Part shown: positions 28,237-35,920 of the stretch, one piece after another
Layout: each line of letters opens with the position of its first letter
Numbering within the stretch: position 1 is the stretch's first letter
NCBI RefSeq assembly: GCF_041080675.1
Contig: NZ_CP163520.1
Coordinates: 6,353,501 to 6,417,500, forward strand
Source of the DNA: Streptomyces sp. cg36
GTDB taxonomy: Bacteria > Actinomycetota > Actinomycetes > Streptomycetales > Streptomycetaceae
Length of the DNA: 64,000 nucleotides
Reading direction: 5' to 3'
Notes under the pieces: model-generated
The model's database searches: none
Told to the model about the DNA's origin: nothing
What the model saw: only the letters and a program-made list of their open reading frames with translations
Translations under genes and position numbers: made by a program

Positions 28237-29562
28237 GTGAGCGAGTCGGCGAAGACACCGGGCGTGACCGGCGAGGACGAGGTCGTGGACCTCTGCCGGG
28301 ACCTGATCCGGATCGACACCAGCAACTACGGCGACCACTCCGGTCCGGGGGAGCGGGCGGCGGCCGAGTACGTCGCGGAGAAGCTCGCGGAGGTGGGGCT
28401 CGAACCGCAGATCTTCGAGTCGCACACCGGGCGGGCCTCCACGGTGGCCCGGATCCAGGGCGAGGACCCGTCGCGGCCCGCGCTGCTCATCCACGGCCAC
28501 ACCGACGTCGTCCCGGCCAACGCCGACGACTGGACCCACCACCCGTTCTCCGGCGAGATCGCCGACGGGTGCGTGTGGGGGCGCGGCGCGGTCGACATGA
28601 AGGACATGGACGCGATGACCCTCGCGGTCGTACGGGACCGGCTGCGCAGCGGCCGCAAGCCCCCGCGCGACGTCGTGCTGGCCTTCCTGGCCGACGAGGA
28701 GGCGGGCGGCACGTACGGGGCGCGCCACCTCGTCGACAAGCACCCCGACCTCTTCGAGGGCGTGACGGAGGCGATCAGCGAGGTCGGCGGCTTCTCCTTC
28801 ACCGTCAACGAGAACCTGCGGCTCTACCTCGTCGAGACGGCCCAGAAGGGCATGCACTGGATGAAGCTGACCGTGGACGGCACCGCCGGACACGGCTCGA
28901 TGATCCACAAGGACAACGCCATCACCGAGCTCTCCGAGGCCGTGGGCCGGCTCGGACGGCACAAGTTCCCGGTGCGCGTCACCAAGACGCTGCGGCACTT
29001 CCTGGACGAGCTGGGCGACGCGCTCGGCACCGAGCTCGACCCGGAGAACATGGACGAGACGCTCGCCAAGCTCGGCGGCATCGCCAAGCTCATCGGCGCC
29101 TCCCTCCAGAACACCGCCAACCCGACCCAGCTCGGCGCCGGTTACAAGGTCAACGTGATCCCGGGGCAGGCGACCGCCCATGTCGACGGGCGCTTCCTGC
29201 CGGGGTACGAGGAGGAGTTCCTGGCCGATCTGGACCGGCTCCTGGGGCCCCGGGTCCGGCGCGAGGACGTGCACGCCGACAAGGCGCTGGAGACCACCTT
29301 CGACGGGGCGCTGGTCGACGCCATGCAGACCGCGCTGGTGGCCGAGGACCCGATCGCGCGGGCCGTGCCGTACATGCTCTCGGCGGGCACCGACGCCAAG
29401 TCCTTCGCCGACCTCGGCATCCGCTGCTTCGGCTTCGCCCCGCTGAAGCTGCCGCCGGAGCTCGACTTCGCCGGGATGTTCCACGGCGTGGACGAGCGGG
29501 TGCCGGTGGACGGACTCAAGTTCGGCGTACGGGTCCTCGACCGGTTCCTGGACGCGTCCTGA
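28237..29562 (+). CDS. M20-family metallopeptidase/deacylase
   Basis: A 441-residue M20 enzyme. The di-zinc ligands are HGHTD (His88, with Asp90 as helper), Asp120 in GRGAVDMKD, Glu155 beside catalytic Glu154 in DEEAGG, and a C-terminal His (GMFHGVDE). The family includes dipeptidases, ArgE/DapE-like deacylases and carboxypeptidases; the substrate is open. The GTG at 28237 has GGGAGG 8 nt upstream, which decides it over ATGs further 5'. A terminator follows. Confidence 0.9.
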   Translation: MSESAKTPGVTGEDEVVDLCRDLIRIDTSNYGDHSGPGERAAAEYVAEKLAEVGLEPQIFESHTGRASTVARIQGEDPSRPALLIHGHTDVVPANADDWTHHPFSGEIADGCVWGRGAVDMKDMDAMTLAVVRDRLRSGRKPPRDVVLAFLADEEAGGTYGARHLVDKHPDLFEGVTEAISEVGGFSFTVNENLRLYLVETAQKGMHWMKLTVDGTAGHGSMIHKDNAITELSEAVGRLGRHKFPVRVTKTLRHFLDELGDALGTELDPENMDETLAKLGGIAKLIGASLQNTANPTQLGAGYKVNVIPGQATAHVDGRFLPGYEEEFLADLDRLLGPRVRREDVHADKALETTFDGALVDAMQTALVAEDPIARAVPYMLSAGTDAKSFADLGIRCFGFAPLKLPPELDFAGMFHGVDERVPVDGLKFGVRVLDRFLDAS

Positions 29563-29568
29563 CGCGCG

Positions 29569-29594
29569 GGGGTGCCGGGTCCGCCCGGCACCCC
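29569..29594 (+). terminator. Intrinsic terminator after the M20 peptidase
   Basis: An 11-bp perfect stem (GGGGTGCCGGG with CCCGGCACCCC, loop TCCG), 6 nt behind the stop. Confidence 0.75.
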
Positions 29595-29700
29595 TACGCC
29601 TCACCAGGGGCGTTTCCGGTGGGGCGGCGCGCCGACAATCGGCCAGATGTGCGCAGTCGACTGAGAAGAGTGAATGCGTTCATAAGCTCGTAGCCCCATA

Positions 29701-29767
29701 ACTTCCTCCTCGTTACAGGGTGTGCGGTCCGCGGCTGGGATCGCACCTTTGCCAACAAGGAGGAAGT
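29701..29767 (+). promoter_or_regulatory. chpH leader with Shine-Dalgarno complement and inner hairpin
   Basis: ACTTCCTCCTCGTT (29701-29714) is complementary, with one mismatch, to AACAAGGAGGAAGT (29754-29767), which contains the chpH Shine-Dalgarno sequence. Between them GTGCGGTCC (29722-29730) pairs with GGATCGCAC (29738-29746; includes one G-U). If transcribed from upstream, the RNA would hide the ribosome site. A BldN-like promoter (CGTAGC, 17 nt, CGTTAC at 29711) overlaps the left arm, which would instead start the mRNA near the inner hairpin. Confidence 0.5.
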
Positions 29768-29768
29768 A

Positions 29769-30002
29769 ATGATCAAGAAGGTCGTCGCTGCTGCGGCTGT
29801 CACCGGTGGTCTGGTTCTCGCGGGTGCGGGTCTGGCCGTCGCCGACGCCGGTGCCCAGGGTGCCGCGGTGAACTCCCCGGGCGTCGCCTCCGGCAACGTC
29901 ATCCAGGTCCCGATCCACGTGCCGGTGAACGTCTGCGGCAACACGGTCTCCGTGATCGGGCTGCTGAACCCCGCCTTCGGCAACACCTGCATCAACAAGT
30001 GA
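29769..30002 (+). CDS. chpH: Short chaplin ChpH
   Basis: A 77-residue secreted hydrophobin-like protein: signal peptide about residues 1-26 (cleaved after VADA), then one chaplin domain with Cys56 and Cys74 (VPVNVCGNT ... FGNTCINK). Chaplins form the amyloid-like surface film that lets aerial hyphae leave the water. Short chaplins carry one domain and no sorting signal, and ChpH lies next to chpC in S. coelicolor. AAGGAGG sits at good distance before the ATG. Expression is expected during aerial growth under BldN. Confidence 0.95.
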   Translation: MIKKVVAAAAVTGGLVLAGAGLAVADAGAQGAAVNSPGVASGNVIQVPIHVPVNVCGNTVSVIGLLNPAFGNTCINK

Positions 30003-30140
30003 CGTTGTGCCCCAACCCATGAGGGCTTGAGCCCGGCGGCCCCGGAAGTGCGCGCCATGCACTCCGGGGCCGCCCGGCTTCCGCTCCCGGGCGCAACGGA
30101 TCCGGGAGTATCCGGTAGGCAGAAGGCAGGGAAACAACCT

Positions 30141-31016
30141 ATGCGACAGGTCACGGCCAAAGGTCTGATCACCATGGCGGCCGCCGGTGGCGTCATCGCC
30201 ATGACCGGCGGCTACGCACACGCCGACGCGGGCGCCAGGGGCGCGGCCACCGACTCCCCGGGGGTCCTGTCCGGCAACTCGATCCAGGCACCGATCCACG
30301 TGCCGGTCAACGCCTGCGGCAACACCGTCAACGTCATCGGGCTGCTCAACCCGGCGATGGGCAACAGCTGTGCCAACAAGGGGGGTTCCGGGCACGGCGG
30401 GGCGCACGGAGGGGGCGCCACCGCTCACGGCCGGGCGAGCGGCTCGCCGGGCGTCGGCTCCGGCAACAGCGTCCAGGCCCCCGTCGACGTGCCGGTCAAC
30501 GCCTGCGGCAACGGCGTCACCGTGATCGGCGCGCTGAACCCGGTGTTCGGCAACGGCTGCGCCAACGTGTCCGACGACGCCCACCACCCGGGCCACCCCG
30601 GGCACCCGGGTCACCCGGGGCACCCCGGACATCCGGGCCACCCCGACCACCCGGGACAGCCGGGTCACCCCGGGCACCCCGGCAAGCCCGGTGAGCCGTG
30701 CGACGGCGAGCACCCGGGCGGCCACCACCCCGGCACCCCGCACCACCCGGGCAAGCCCGGTGAGGGCGTCAAGCCGGTCCACGGCACCAAGCCGGGCCAG
30801 CACCCGCACACCCCCGGCAAGCCGGGCACCCCGGGCGGCCCCGGCGGCTCCGGCGTCAAGCCGCAGGGCCCCGCCACCCAGGGCGTGACGGCCCCGCAGG
30901 GCGTCGCCACCCTGGCCCACACCGGGTCGGACGCGGTGGGCGTGGCCCTGCCGGCCGGTGCGGGCCTGCTGCTCGCCGGGACCGCGCTGTACCGCCGCGC
31001 CCGCGCCGGGGCGTAA
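30141..31016 (+). CDS. chpC: Long chaplin ChpC, sortase-anchored
   Basis: A 291-residue precursor: signal peptide to about residue 29, chaplin domain 1 (Cys59, Cys77), a Gly/His linker, chaplin domain 2 (Cys122, Cys140), then a stalk of PGH triplets (about 149-182) and Pro/Gly/Lys-rich sequence, the sorting signal LAHTG at 258-262, a hydrophobic stretch and a basic tail (YRRARAGA). Class E sortases join LAxTG chaplins to the cell wall, where they anchor the short chaplin film. It lies 138 bp behind chpH. Confidence 0.95.
   Translation: MRQVTAKGLITMAAAGGVIAMTGGYAHADAGARGAATDSPGVLSGNSIQAPIHVPVNACGNTVNVIGLLNPAMGNSCANKGGSGHGGAHGGGATAHGRASGSPGVGSGNSVQAPVDVPVNACGNGVTVIGALNPVFGNGCANVSDDAHHPGHPGHPGHPGHPGHPGHPDHPGQPGHPGHPGKPGEPCDGEHPGGHHPGTPHHPGKPGEGVKPVHGTKPGQHPHTPGKPGTPGGPGGSGVKPQGPATQGVTAPQGVATLAHTGSDAVGVALPAGAGLLLAGTALYRRARAGA
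30592..30690 (+). repeat. 9-bp tandem repeats encoding PGH triplets
   Basis: Repeats of CACCCGGGN-type nonamers within chpC encode the Pro-Gly-His stalk. Their number probably varies between strains through slippage (inference). Confidence 0.8.
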
Positions 31017-31045
31017 CTCCTCGGCCGCGCGAGCGACAGGTTTGC

Positions 31046-31093
31046 GACAAAACGGATCGGGCCCCGCGGTGGCGGGGCCCGATCCGTTTTGTC
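31046..31093. terminator. Bidirectional terminator between chpC and DUF5703 gene
   Basis: A perfect 22-bp stem from GACAAAACGG... to ...CCGTTTTGTC with loop GGTG. The A/T tracts at the stem base give a T-run in both directions, suited to ending both convergent transcripts. Confidence 0.92.
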
Positions 31094-31103
31094 ACACCAT
31101 TCA

Positions 31104-31292
31104 TCACCACGTGGCGCGCAGCTGGCGGATGATCCGTCGGCGCAACCGCACTCTGCGGCTGCCGTCACGCAGCAGACTCAGTCGGTCCAATTCCCAGTGT
31201 CCGTACTCGGCGTGGTCGGTCAGCAGGCGTGCCGTCTCCTTGCGGGACACTCCGCGCGGCACGTACACGTCGACAAATTCGTATTCCGGCAT
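31104..31292 (-). CDS. DUF5703 family small protein
   Basis: A 62-residue protein (MPEYEFVDVYVPRGVSRKE...) ending in an Arg-rich helix. It matches the small actinobacterial family DUF5703, of unknown role; the N-terminal half is acidic and the C-terminal half very basic, which would suit nucleic-acid binding, but this is only suggestive. It is divergent from the next gene with a 47-bp gap. Confidence 0.82.
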   Translation of the reverse strand: MPEYEFVDVYVPRGVSRKETARLLTDHAEYGHWELDRLSLLRDGSRRVRLRRRIIRQLRATW

Positions 31293-31339
31293 CGCATCTA
31301 TTGTGCGGGCAGAGCCCCGGTACGGATAGCGTCTGCACT

Positions 31340-32005
31340 ATGTCTGATGCTTCCCAGCCCTCAGCTGCCGAGGTACGTGCCGCCGCAGACGCGGTGAAAG
31401 CCGCGCTGGACCGCCACCTCGAGGCGGTGGAACGCCGCACGGGGGACGACGATCCTGCCGTGTACGACGCGTTCAACGCCCTGGCGGCTGCTGCCGAGGC
31501 GTACGACGAGCGGCTCTACGACCGGTACGACGAGGTCACCCCCTTCGAGATCCCGGGCGCCGACGACTCCCTGCCGCCCTACACGGGCCCGGAGGAGCCG
31601 AACGCGCTGAGCGTCCTGATCCGCCGCGACTACGCGGTCGTGGAGCCCCAGCGGCTGCTCGCCCAGGCCCAGCGGATCGCGGACCTGGACCCGGAGGCCG
31701 ACGACTCGGCCAAGGGCGACCGGGCGGCGGCCGTGGTCGGCACCAGCGTGCACGCGGCGCTCGGGGTGCTCTTCGGGGAGTACGAACCGGACGAAATCGC
31801 CTCCCGGCACAAGGAGTTCGGCCTGGAGGAGGGCGACTCCACGCTCTGGGTGTCGGCGGCCGACGAGCTGCCCGAGCCGGGGGAGTGGCTCAGCACCCCC
31901 TTCGACCACGCCGATCCACAGCGGGTGGTGTGCCGGTTCGACGTCAGCGCGGTCTTCGACGAGGACGAGCTGGAGGACGAGGACGACCACGCCGGGGGGT
32001 CCTGA
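31340..32005 (+). CDS. Conserved hypothetical acidic protein
   Basis: A 221-residue soluble, strongly acidic protein (C-terminal FDEDELEDEDD). No known motif. The ATG lacks a Shine-Dalgarno sequence and is preceded, 7 nt upstream, by the -10-like TAGCGT, which points to a leaderless mRNA. The last codons lie inside the first copy of a 32-33-bp tandem repeat that continues downstream. Confidence 0.78.
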   Translation: MSDASQPSAAEVRAAADAVKAALDRHLEAVERRTGDDDPAVYDAFNALAAAAEAYDERLYDRYDEVTPFEIPGADDSLPPYTGPEEPNALSVLIRRDYAVVEPQRLLAQAQRIADLDPEADDSAKGDRAAAVVGTSVHAALGVLFGEYEPDEIASRHKEFGLEEGDSTLWVSAADELPEPGEWLSTPFDHADPQRVVCRFDVSAVFDEDELEDEDDHAGGS

Positions 32006-32121
32006 CCCGGAGCGGGACGACCACGTCGGGGTCCTGACCCGGAGCCGGGGGGACCGCCGGGCGGTCCTGACCGGGAGCCGGGGGATCGCCGGGCGGTTCT
32101 GACCGGGAGTGGGGGGACGGA
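31982..32121. repeat. Tandem 32-33-bp repeats at a gene 3' end
   Basis: GTCCTGACCCGGAG-type units begin at 31999, 32031, 32064 and 32096 (periods 32, 33 and 32). The first copy contains the TGA stop of the acidic protein, and the preceding GACGACCACG is also repeated at 32015-32024. Confidence 0.8.
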
Positions 32122-32396
32122 CTCCCGACCGACGACAGGGGCGGGGCAGGCCATGGGCCTGCCCCGCCCCTCGTCCACCCCGGCGACGGCCTTCGCCGTC
32201 CCCGGCCTTCGCCGTGGCGCGCTCCCCGGTATCGGGTGCCAGGCGGCGGGTGCGGGACCGCCTCGGGCGCGGGGCCGGTCTCCGGTGTCACCCGGTCCCA
32301 GAGCTCCGGGGGCAGGTGGCGTCCGGCCCCGGGCCCGGTCCGGAGCGCCCCAGGCTCCGGTGCTACTCGGTCACGGGCGCCGCCACGCCCCGGGCG
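32122..32396. other. Intergenic region with one hairpin and GC-rich repeats
   Basis: Apart from the hairpin at 32137-32171, this part of the gap before the RecD2-like gene holds short CCGGTGNNACTCGGTC-like and CTCCGGTG repeats near 32290-32410. I see no coding pattern or RNA gene. Confidence 0.45.
32137..32171. terminator. Hairpin terminator
   Basis: A 16-bp perfect stem (AGGGGCGGGGCAGGCC and its complement) with loop ATG. It lacks a T-run but lies between two convergent genes. Confidence 0.65.
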
Positions 32397-34802
32397 CTAC
32401 TCCGTCTCCGGTGTCCGGAACAGCGCCTCCAGCAGGGGCGTCAGGCGGGTCGTGCGCTCCGCCGCCGGGACCTGGGCCACCGCCCGCGCCAGCGCCTGGT
32501 CCACGCCGTGCACCACCGACAGATGGCGCCGGGCGCGGCCGAACGCCGTGTAGACCCAGGCCCGGCTGAGCCCCTGCGCCGCGTCCCCGGGCAGCACGGC
32601 CACCACGGCGGGCCAGCGGGACCCGGCCGCCTGGTGCGCGGTCAGCGCCCAGCCGTGCCGCAGCACCGCCTCGACCCGCTCCTTCGGTACGACCACGGGC
32701 TCGCCGCCGCACTCCAGCCGCAGCCCGTCCGGGCCCGCCGAGTCGACCACGCCCACCTCGGTACGGCCCGGGGCCGCCGCGTACGCCACCCGGTCGCCCG
32801 GGTCGAAGCCCGCGAACCGGCCGGGGCCGGGGTTGAGGCGCTGCTTGAGTGCCGCGTTGAGCGCCCGGGTCCCGGCCGAGCCGCCGTGGCCCACCGTGAT
32901 CACCTGGGTCTGCTCGGCGGGCACCCCGATCGCGCGCGGCACCGAGTCCGCGACGAGCTGGACGCAGCGGTGCACCGCCTCGCCCGCGTCCCGCACCGGC
33001 ACGATCACGACTTCCTTGCCGGGCGCCTCCACCTGGTTGAGCTCGCCGATCCCGATCCCCGAGACCAGCTCCCCGAGCGGGCCGGGGTCCGGGGTGCGCG
33101 AGGCCACGTGCGGGAACGTCCGGGCCGCCAGCACATCCGCGAACACCCGGCCCGCGCCCGCCGAGCCCAGCACCTCCGGGTCCCCGCCCAGCACCAGCCG
33201 GCAGCCGTCCGGCAGCGACTCGACCAGCGCCGCCGCGCCCTCCACGTCCAGCTGCGGGGCGTCCTGGACGACCAGTACGTCGAGCGCGAGCGCCCCGTCC
33301 TCGTCCCGGCCGGGGCCCTCACCGCCGAGCAGCGCGGCCACCGTGAACGCCCGCTCGGCGCCGACCGCCCCGGCCAGCCTGCGGCGGCCGTCCCCGTTGT
33401 GCGCCGCTGCCGCCGCCCGCAGGCCCATGCCGTGGGCCGCGGTGACGACGGCGGCCGACTCGGCGCGGGCCGCCTCGCCGCCGGAGTGGGTGACCACGCC
33501 GTGGTTCGCGACCGCGCGGACGAGCTCGGCGGCGGACGGCGAGGGGGCGGAGGCCGCCGCGTCCTCCCAGACCGAACCGTCCTCCTTCACCGGGGCGTTG
33601 GCGAGCCGGGCCAGGCCGTCGGCGAGGCTCTCCTCGGCCAGCGCGAACCGGTCGAGGCCCAGCAGGACCTCCACGGGCGCGGGCGCCTGCTCCTCCTCCG
33701 GGTCGTCCTCCCCGGCCCCCGGCTCGTCGCCCTCGCCGTCCAGCGCGGCCACTCCGTCCTGGAAGACCAGCACCACGCCCTCCGCGACCGCGTGCTGCAC
33801 CGCCTCGTCCGGGTCGGGCACCGAGCGCTCGGCGAGCGCCGCCCGCACCGCCGCCACCGGCAGCGCGGTGTGGCCCTGGACGGCGGCCCGCTCCAGCGTC
33901 CACGCGACCAGCGCGGCGGCCCGGCGCGGGTCGTCGGGCCCGCACTCGGCGCCGAGCAGCGCCCGCGCGAAGCCGTCGGCCTGCTCGGGGCGGACCCCGG
34001 GCACGGCGAGCAGCTGCCACGGGTCGGTCCGCAGCACCTCGGCCGCCTGCTCGCCCAGGGCCTCGGTGACCTGCGGGGCCAGCGAGTCCGGCGCGCCGCC
34101 GCCGCTCAGCACCTCGCGCACCGCCGCCAGTGCCTCGGGCCCGGCGGCCGGACGCACGGGTCCGGGCTGCGCGGTCCGTACGGGCGCGGGGGCCGCCGGG
34201 GCGGGTGCGGGGCGGCGCGGGGCCGGGGCCTCGGTGAAGAAGGCCGCGCCCGACTTCTCGCCGCTCTCCACGGCCCGTACGGCCGCGAGCAGGTCGGCGG
34301 CCTGCCCGCTGAGCTTGGTCCCGGCGTCGACGGGCCCTTCCTTCTCGGCCTTGCGCGCCGCGATCCTGGCCCGCAGCTCGCGCTGCGCGGCCAACTCGGC
34401 CTGGGCCTCGGACAGTTCACCGGCCGCCGAGGAGGTGACGCCCTCTGCGCCCACACCCTCGGCACCCGGTTCCCCGGCGCCCGCCTCCGAGGCGTCCGCC
34501 GAGTCTCCGGAAGCCACGCCGCCGACGTCCGCGCTTTCGGGTACCGCGCCTTCGACCTCCGCGCCTTCGGCGTGCGCCCCTTCGGCATCCGCGCCTTCGG
34601 GGTCCGGGCTCTCGGCACCCGGCTCTGCGGCGCCCTCCTCCGGGGTGCCCGCCGCGCCTTCGACGTCCGCCCCTTCGGGGCCCGCGCCCGCAGCCCCGCC
34701 CCCTTCCCGCACGGCCCCCGTGCCCGGCTCGGCCGGGGTGGCGGCCTCTGCCGTGGCGCTCTCGGCGGCGGCGCCTTCGGTCGTGGGGGGAAGCGCGGTC
34801 AC
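32397..34802 (-). CDS. RecD2-like helicase homologue with degenerate ATPase motifs
   Basis: An 801-residue protein. Residues 1-125 are an acidic Ala/Gly/Glu/Pro tail. A helix-hairpin-helix region follows (LGEQAAEVLRTDPWQLLAVPG, about 249-269), as in RecD2. Residues 430-760 align by eye with the RecD2 helicase core, but the Walker A GGPGTGKT is replaced by THSGGEAARAES (438-449), the Walker B DE by QD (VVQDAPQ, 511-517), and motif III has lost its Gln (GDPEVLGSAG). Motif VI remains (YTAFGRARRHL). ATP hydrolysis therefore looks unlikely; a DNA-binding or scaffold role is possible. The GTG start overlaps the upstream aldo/keto-reductase stop (GTGA). Confidence 0.8.
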   Translation of the reverse strand: MTALPPTTEGAAAESATAEAATPAEPGTGAVREGGGAAGAGPEGADVEGAAGTPEEGAAEPGAESPDPEGADAEGAHAEGAEVEGAVPESADVGGVASGDSADASEAGAGEPGAEGVGAEGVTSSAAGELSEAQAELAAQRELRARIAARKAEKEGPVDAGTKLSGQAADLLAAVRAVESGEKSGAAFFTEAPAPRRPAPAPAAPAPVRTAQPGPVRPAAGPEALAAVREVLSGGGAPDSLAPQVTEALGEQAAEVLRTDPWQLLAVPGVRPEQADGFARALLGAECGPDDPRRAAALVAWTLERAAVQGHTALPVAAVRAALAERSVPDPDEAVQHAVAEGVVLVFQDGVAALDGEGDEPGAGEDDPEEEQAPAPVEVLLGLDRFALAEESLADGLARLANAPVKEDGSVWEDAAASAPSPSAAELVRAVANHGVVTHSGGEAARAESAAVVTAAHGMGLRAAAAAHNGDGRRRLAGAVGAERAFTVAALLGGEGPGRDEDGALALDVLVVQDAPQLDVEGAAALVESLPDGCRLVLGGDPEVLGSAGAGRVFADVLAARTFPHVASRTPDPGPLGELVSGIGIGELNQVEAPGKEVVIVPVRDAGEAVHRCVQLVADSVPRAIGVPAEQTQVITVGHGGSAGTRALNAALKQRLNPGPGRFAGFDPGDRVAYAAAPGRTEVGVVDSAGPDGLRLECGGEPVVVPKERVEAVLRHGWALTAHQAAGSRWPAVVAVLPGDAAQGLSRAWVYTAFGRARRHLSVVHGVDQALARAVAQVPAAERTTRLTPLLEALFRTPETE

Positions 34803-35782
34803 AAGGTGCTCCAGTCCTGGTCGGGGTAGCGGTGGACGGGCGCCGACACATCGTCGAGCGCCCGGCAGATCTCGTCTGGAAGACTAAGCGCCTCCACTGA
34901 CAATGCCGCCGTGAGCTGCTGCGCGTTGCGCGCGCCGACGATCGGCGCGGTCACTCCGGGCCGGTCCCGGACCCACGCCAGGGCGACTTGCAGCGGCGTC
35001 GCCGCGAGGCCGTCCGCCGCTATGGTCACCGCGTCCACGATCCGGCTCGCCGCCTCGTCCAGATAGGGCGCGACGAAGGGCGCCAGCACCTCGGAGGCGC
35101 CGCGCGAGTGGGCCGGTGTGCCGTTGCGGTACTTCCCGGTGAGCACCCCGCGTCCCAGCGGCGAGGACGGCAGCAGCCCGATCCCGAGGTCCCGCGCCGC
35201 CGGCAGCACCTCCCGCTCCACGCCCCGCTGGAGCAGCGAGTACTCCATCTGCGTGCCGGCCAGCCGGGCCCGGGTGCCGGGGGCGGCGAGCTGCCAGGTC
35301 GCGGCCTTGGCCAGCTGCCAGCCGCAGAAGTTGGAGACTCCCGCGTACCGCACGCGCCCGCTGGCGACCGCGATGTCGAGCGCCTGGAGCGTCTCGTCGA
35401 GCGGGGTCGCCGTGTCGAACGCGTGGACCTGCCAGATGTCGACGTAGTCGGTGCCGAGACGTTCCAGCGACTCGTCGAGCGCGGCGAGCAGATGGCCGCG
35501 CGAGCCGTCGAAGCGCCGGTCCGGGTCGGGCACGCTGCCCGCCTTGGTCGAGATGATCAGGTCCCGGCGCGGCACCAGCCGCTCCACCAGCCGCCCGAGC
35601 AGATACTCCGCGTCCCCGCCCCCGTACACATCGGCGGTGTCGACCAGCGTGCCGCCCGCCTCCCAGAACGCCTTCAACAGATCGGCGGCGTCGTGCTCGT
35701 CGGTGTCCCGGCCCCAGGTGAGGGTGCCGAGCCCGATCCGGGATACGCGCAGGCCCGTACGGCCCAGGTGCCTCTGCTCCAT
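34799..35782 (-). CDS. Aldo/keto reductase
   Basis: A 327-residue AKR with the tetrad Asp48, Tyr53, Lys80 and a His in IWQVHAFD near residue 119, plus GLGTLTWG at the N-terminus and a C-terminal IVGARNAQQL for NADP binding. It reduces an aldehyde or ketone with NADPH. The ATG at 35782 has no Shine-Dalgarno sequence, but TACTCT lies 7 nt upstream (leaderless candidate); a GTG at 35812 is the alternative. Its stop is coupled to the RecD2-like gene. Confidence 0.88.
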   Translation of the reverse strand: MEQRHLGRTGLRVSRIGLGTLTWGRDTDEHDAADLLKAFWEAGGTLVDTADVYGGGDAEYLLGRLVERLVPRRDLIISTKAGSVPDPDRRFDGSRGHLLAALDESLERLGTDYVDIWQVHAFDTATPLDETLQALDIAVASGRVRYAGVSNFCGWQLAKAATWQLAAPGTRARLAGTQMEYSLLQRGVEREVLPAARDLGIGLLPSSPLGRGVLTGKYRNGTPAHSRGASEVLAPFVAPYLDEAASRIVDAVTIAADGLAATPLQVALAWVRDRPGVTAPIVGARNAQQLTAALSVEALSLPDEICRALDDVSAPVHRYPDQDWSTL

Positions 35783-35895
35783 GGGCGCGAGAGTACTGGC
35801 CACGGCCGTCACCGGTGGGAGCCTGTGGACAACTCGGCCCGAGGAGCCCTGCCGCCGTGCCCGTCCGCGCGCTAGAGTCCCCCGGAACAGGGACG

Positions 35896-35909
35896 TTACT
35901 GATCAGTAA
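35896..35909. promoter_or_regulatory. 14-bp perfect palindrome before the LLM gene
   Basis: TTACTGATCAGTAA is a perfect dyad located 11 nt before the start codon, overlapping the region just 5' of the AAGGGGA ribosome site. It is a good candidate operator for a TetR-type repressor. Confidence 0.55.
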
Positions 35910-35920
35910 GGGGATCCGCC

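Noticed and set aside
30592..30690. Short regular repeats as a CRISPR-like array
   Set aside because: They are 9-bp in-frame repeats coding for the PGH stalk of ChpC, without spacers.
32137..32171. Small ORF starting in the loop ATG of the hairpin
   Set aside because: The ATG is the loop of a 16-bp perfect stem and the frame lacks Streptomyces codon pattern.
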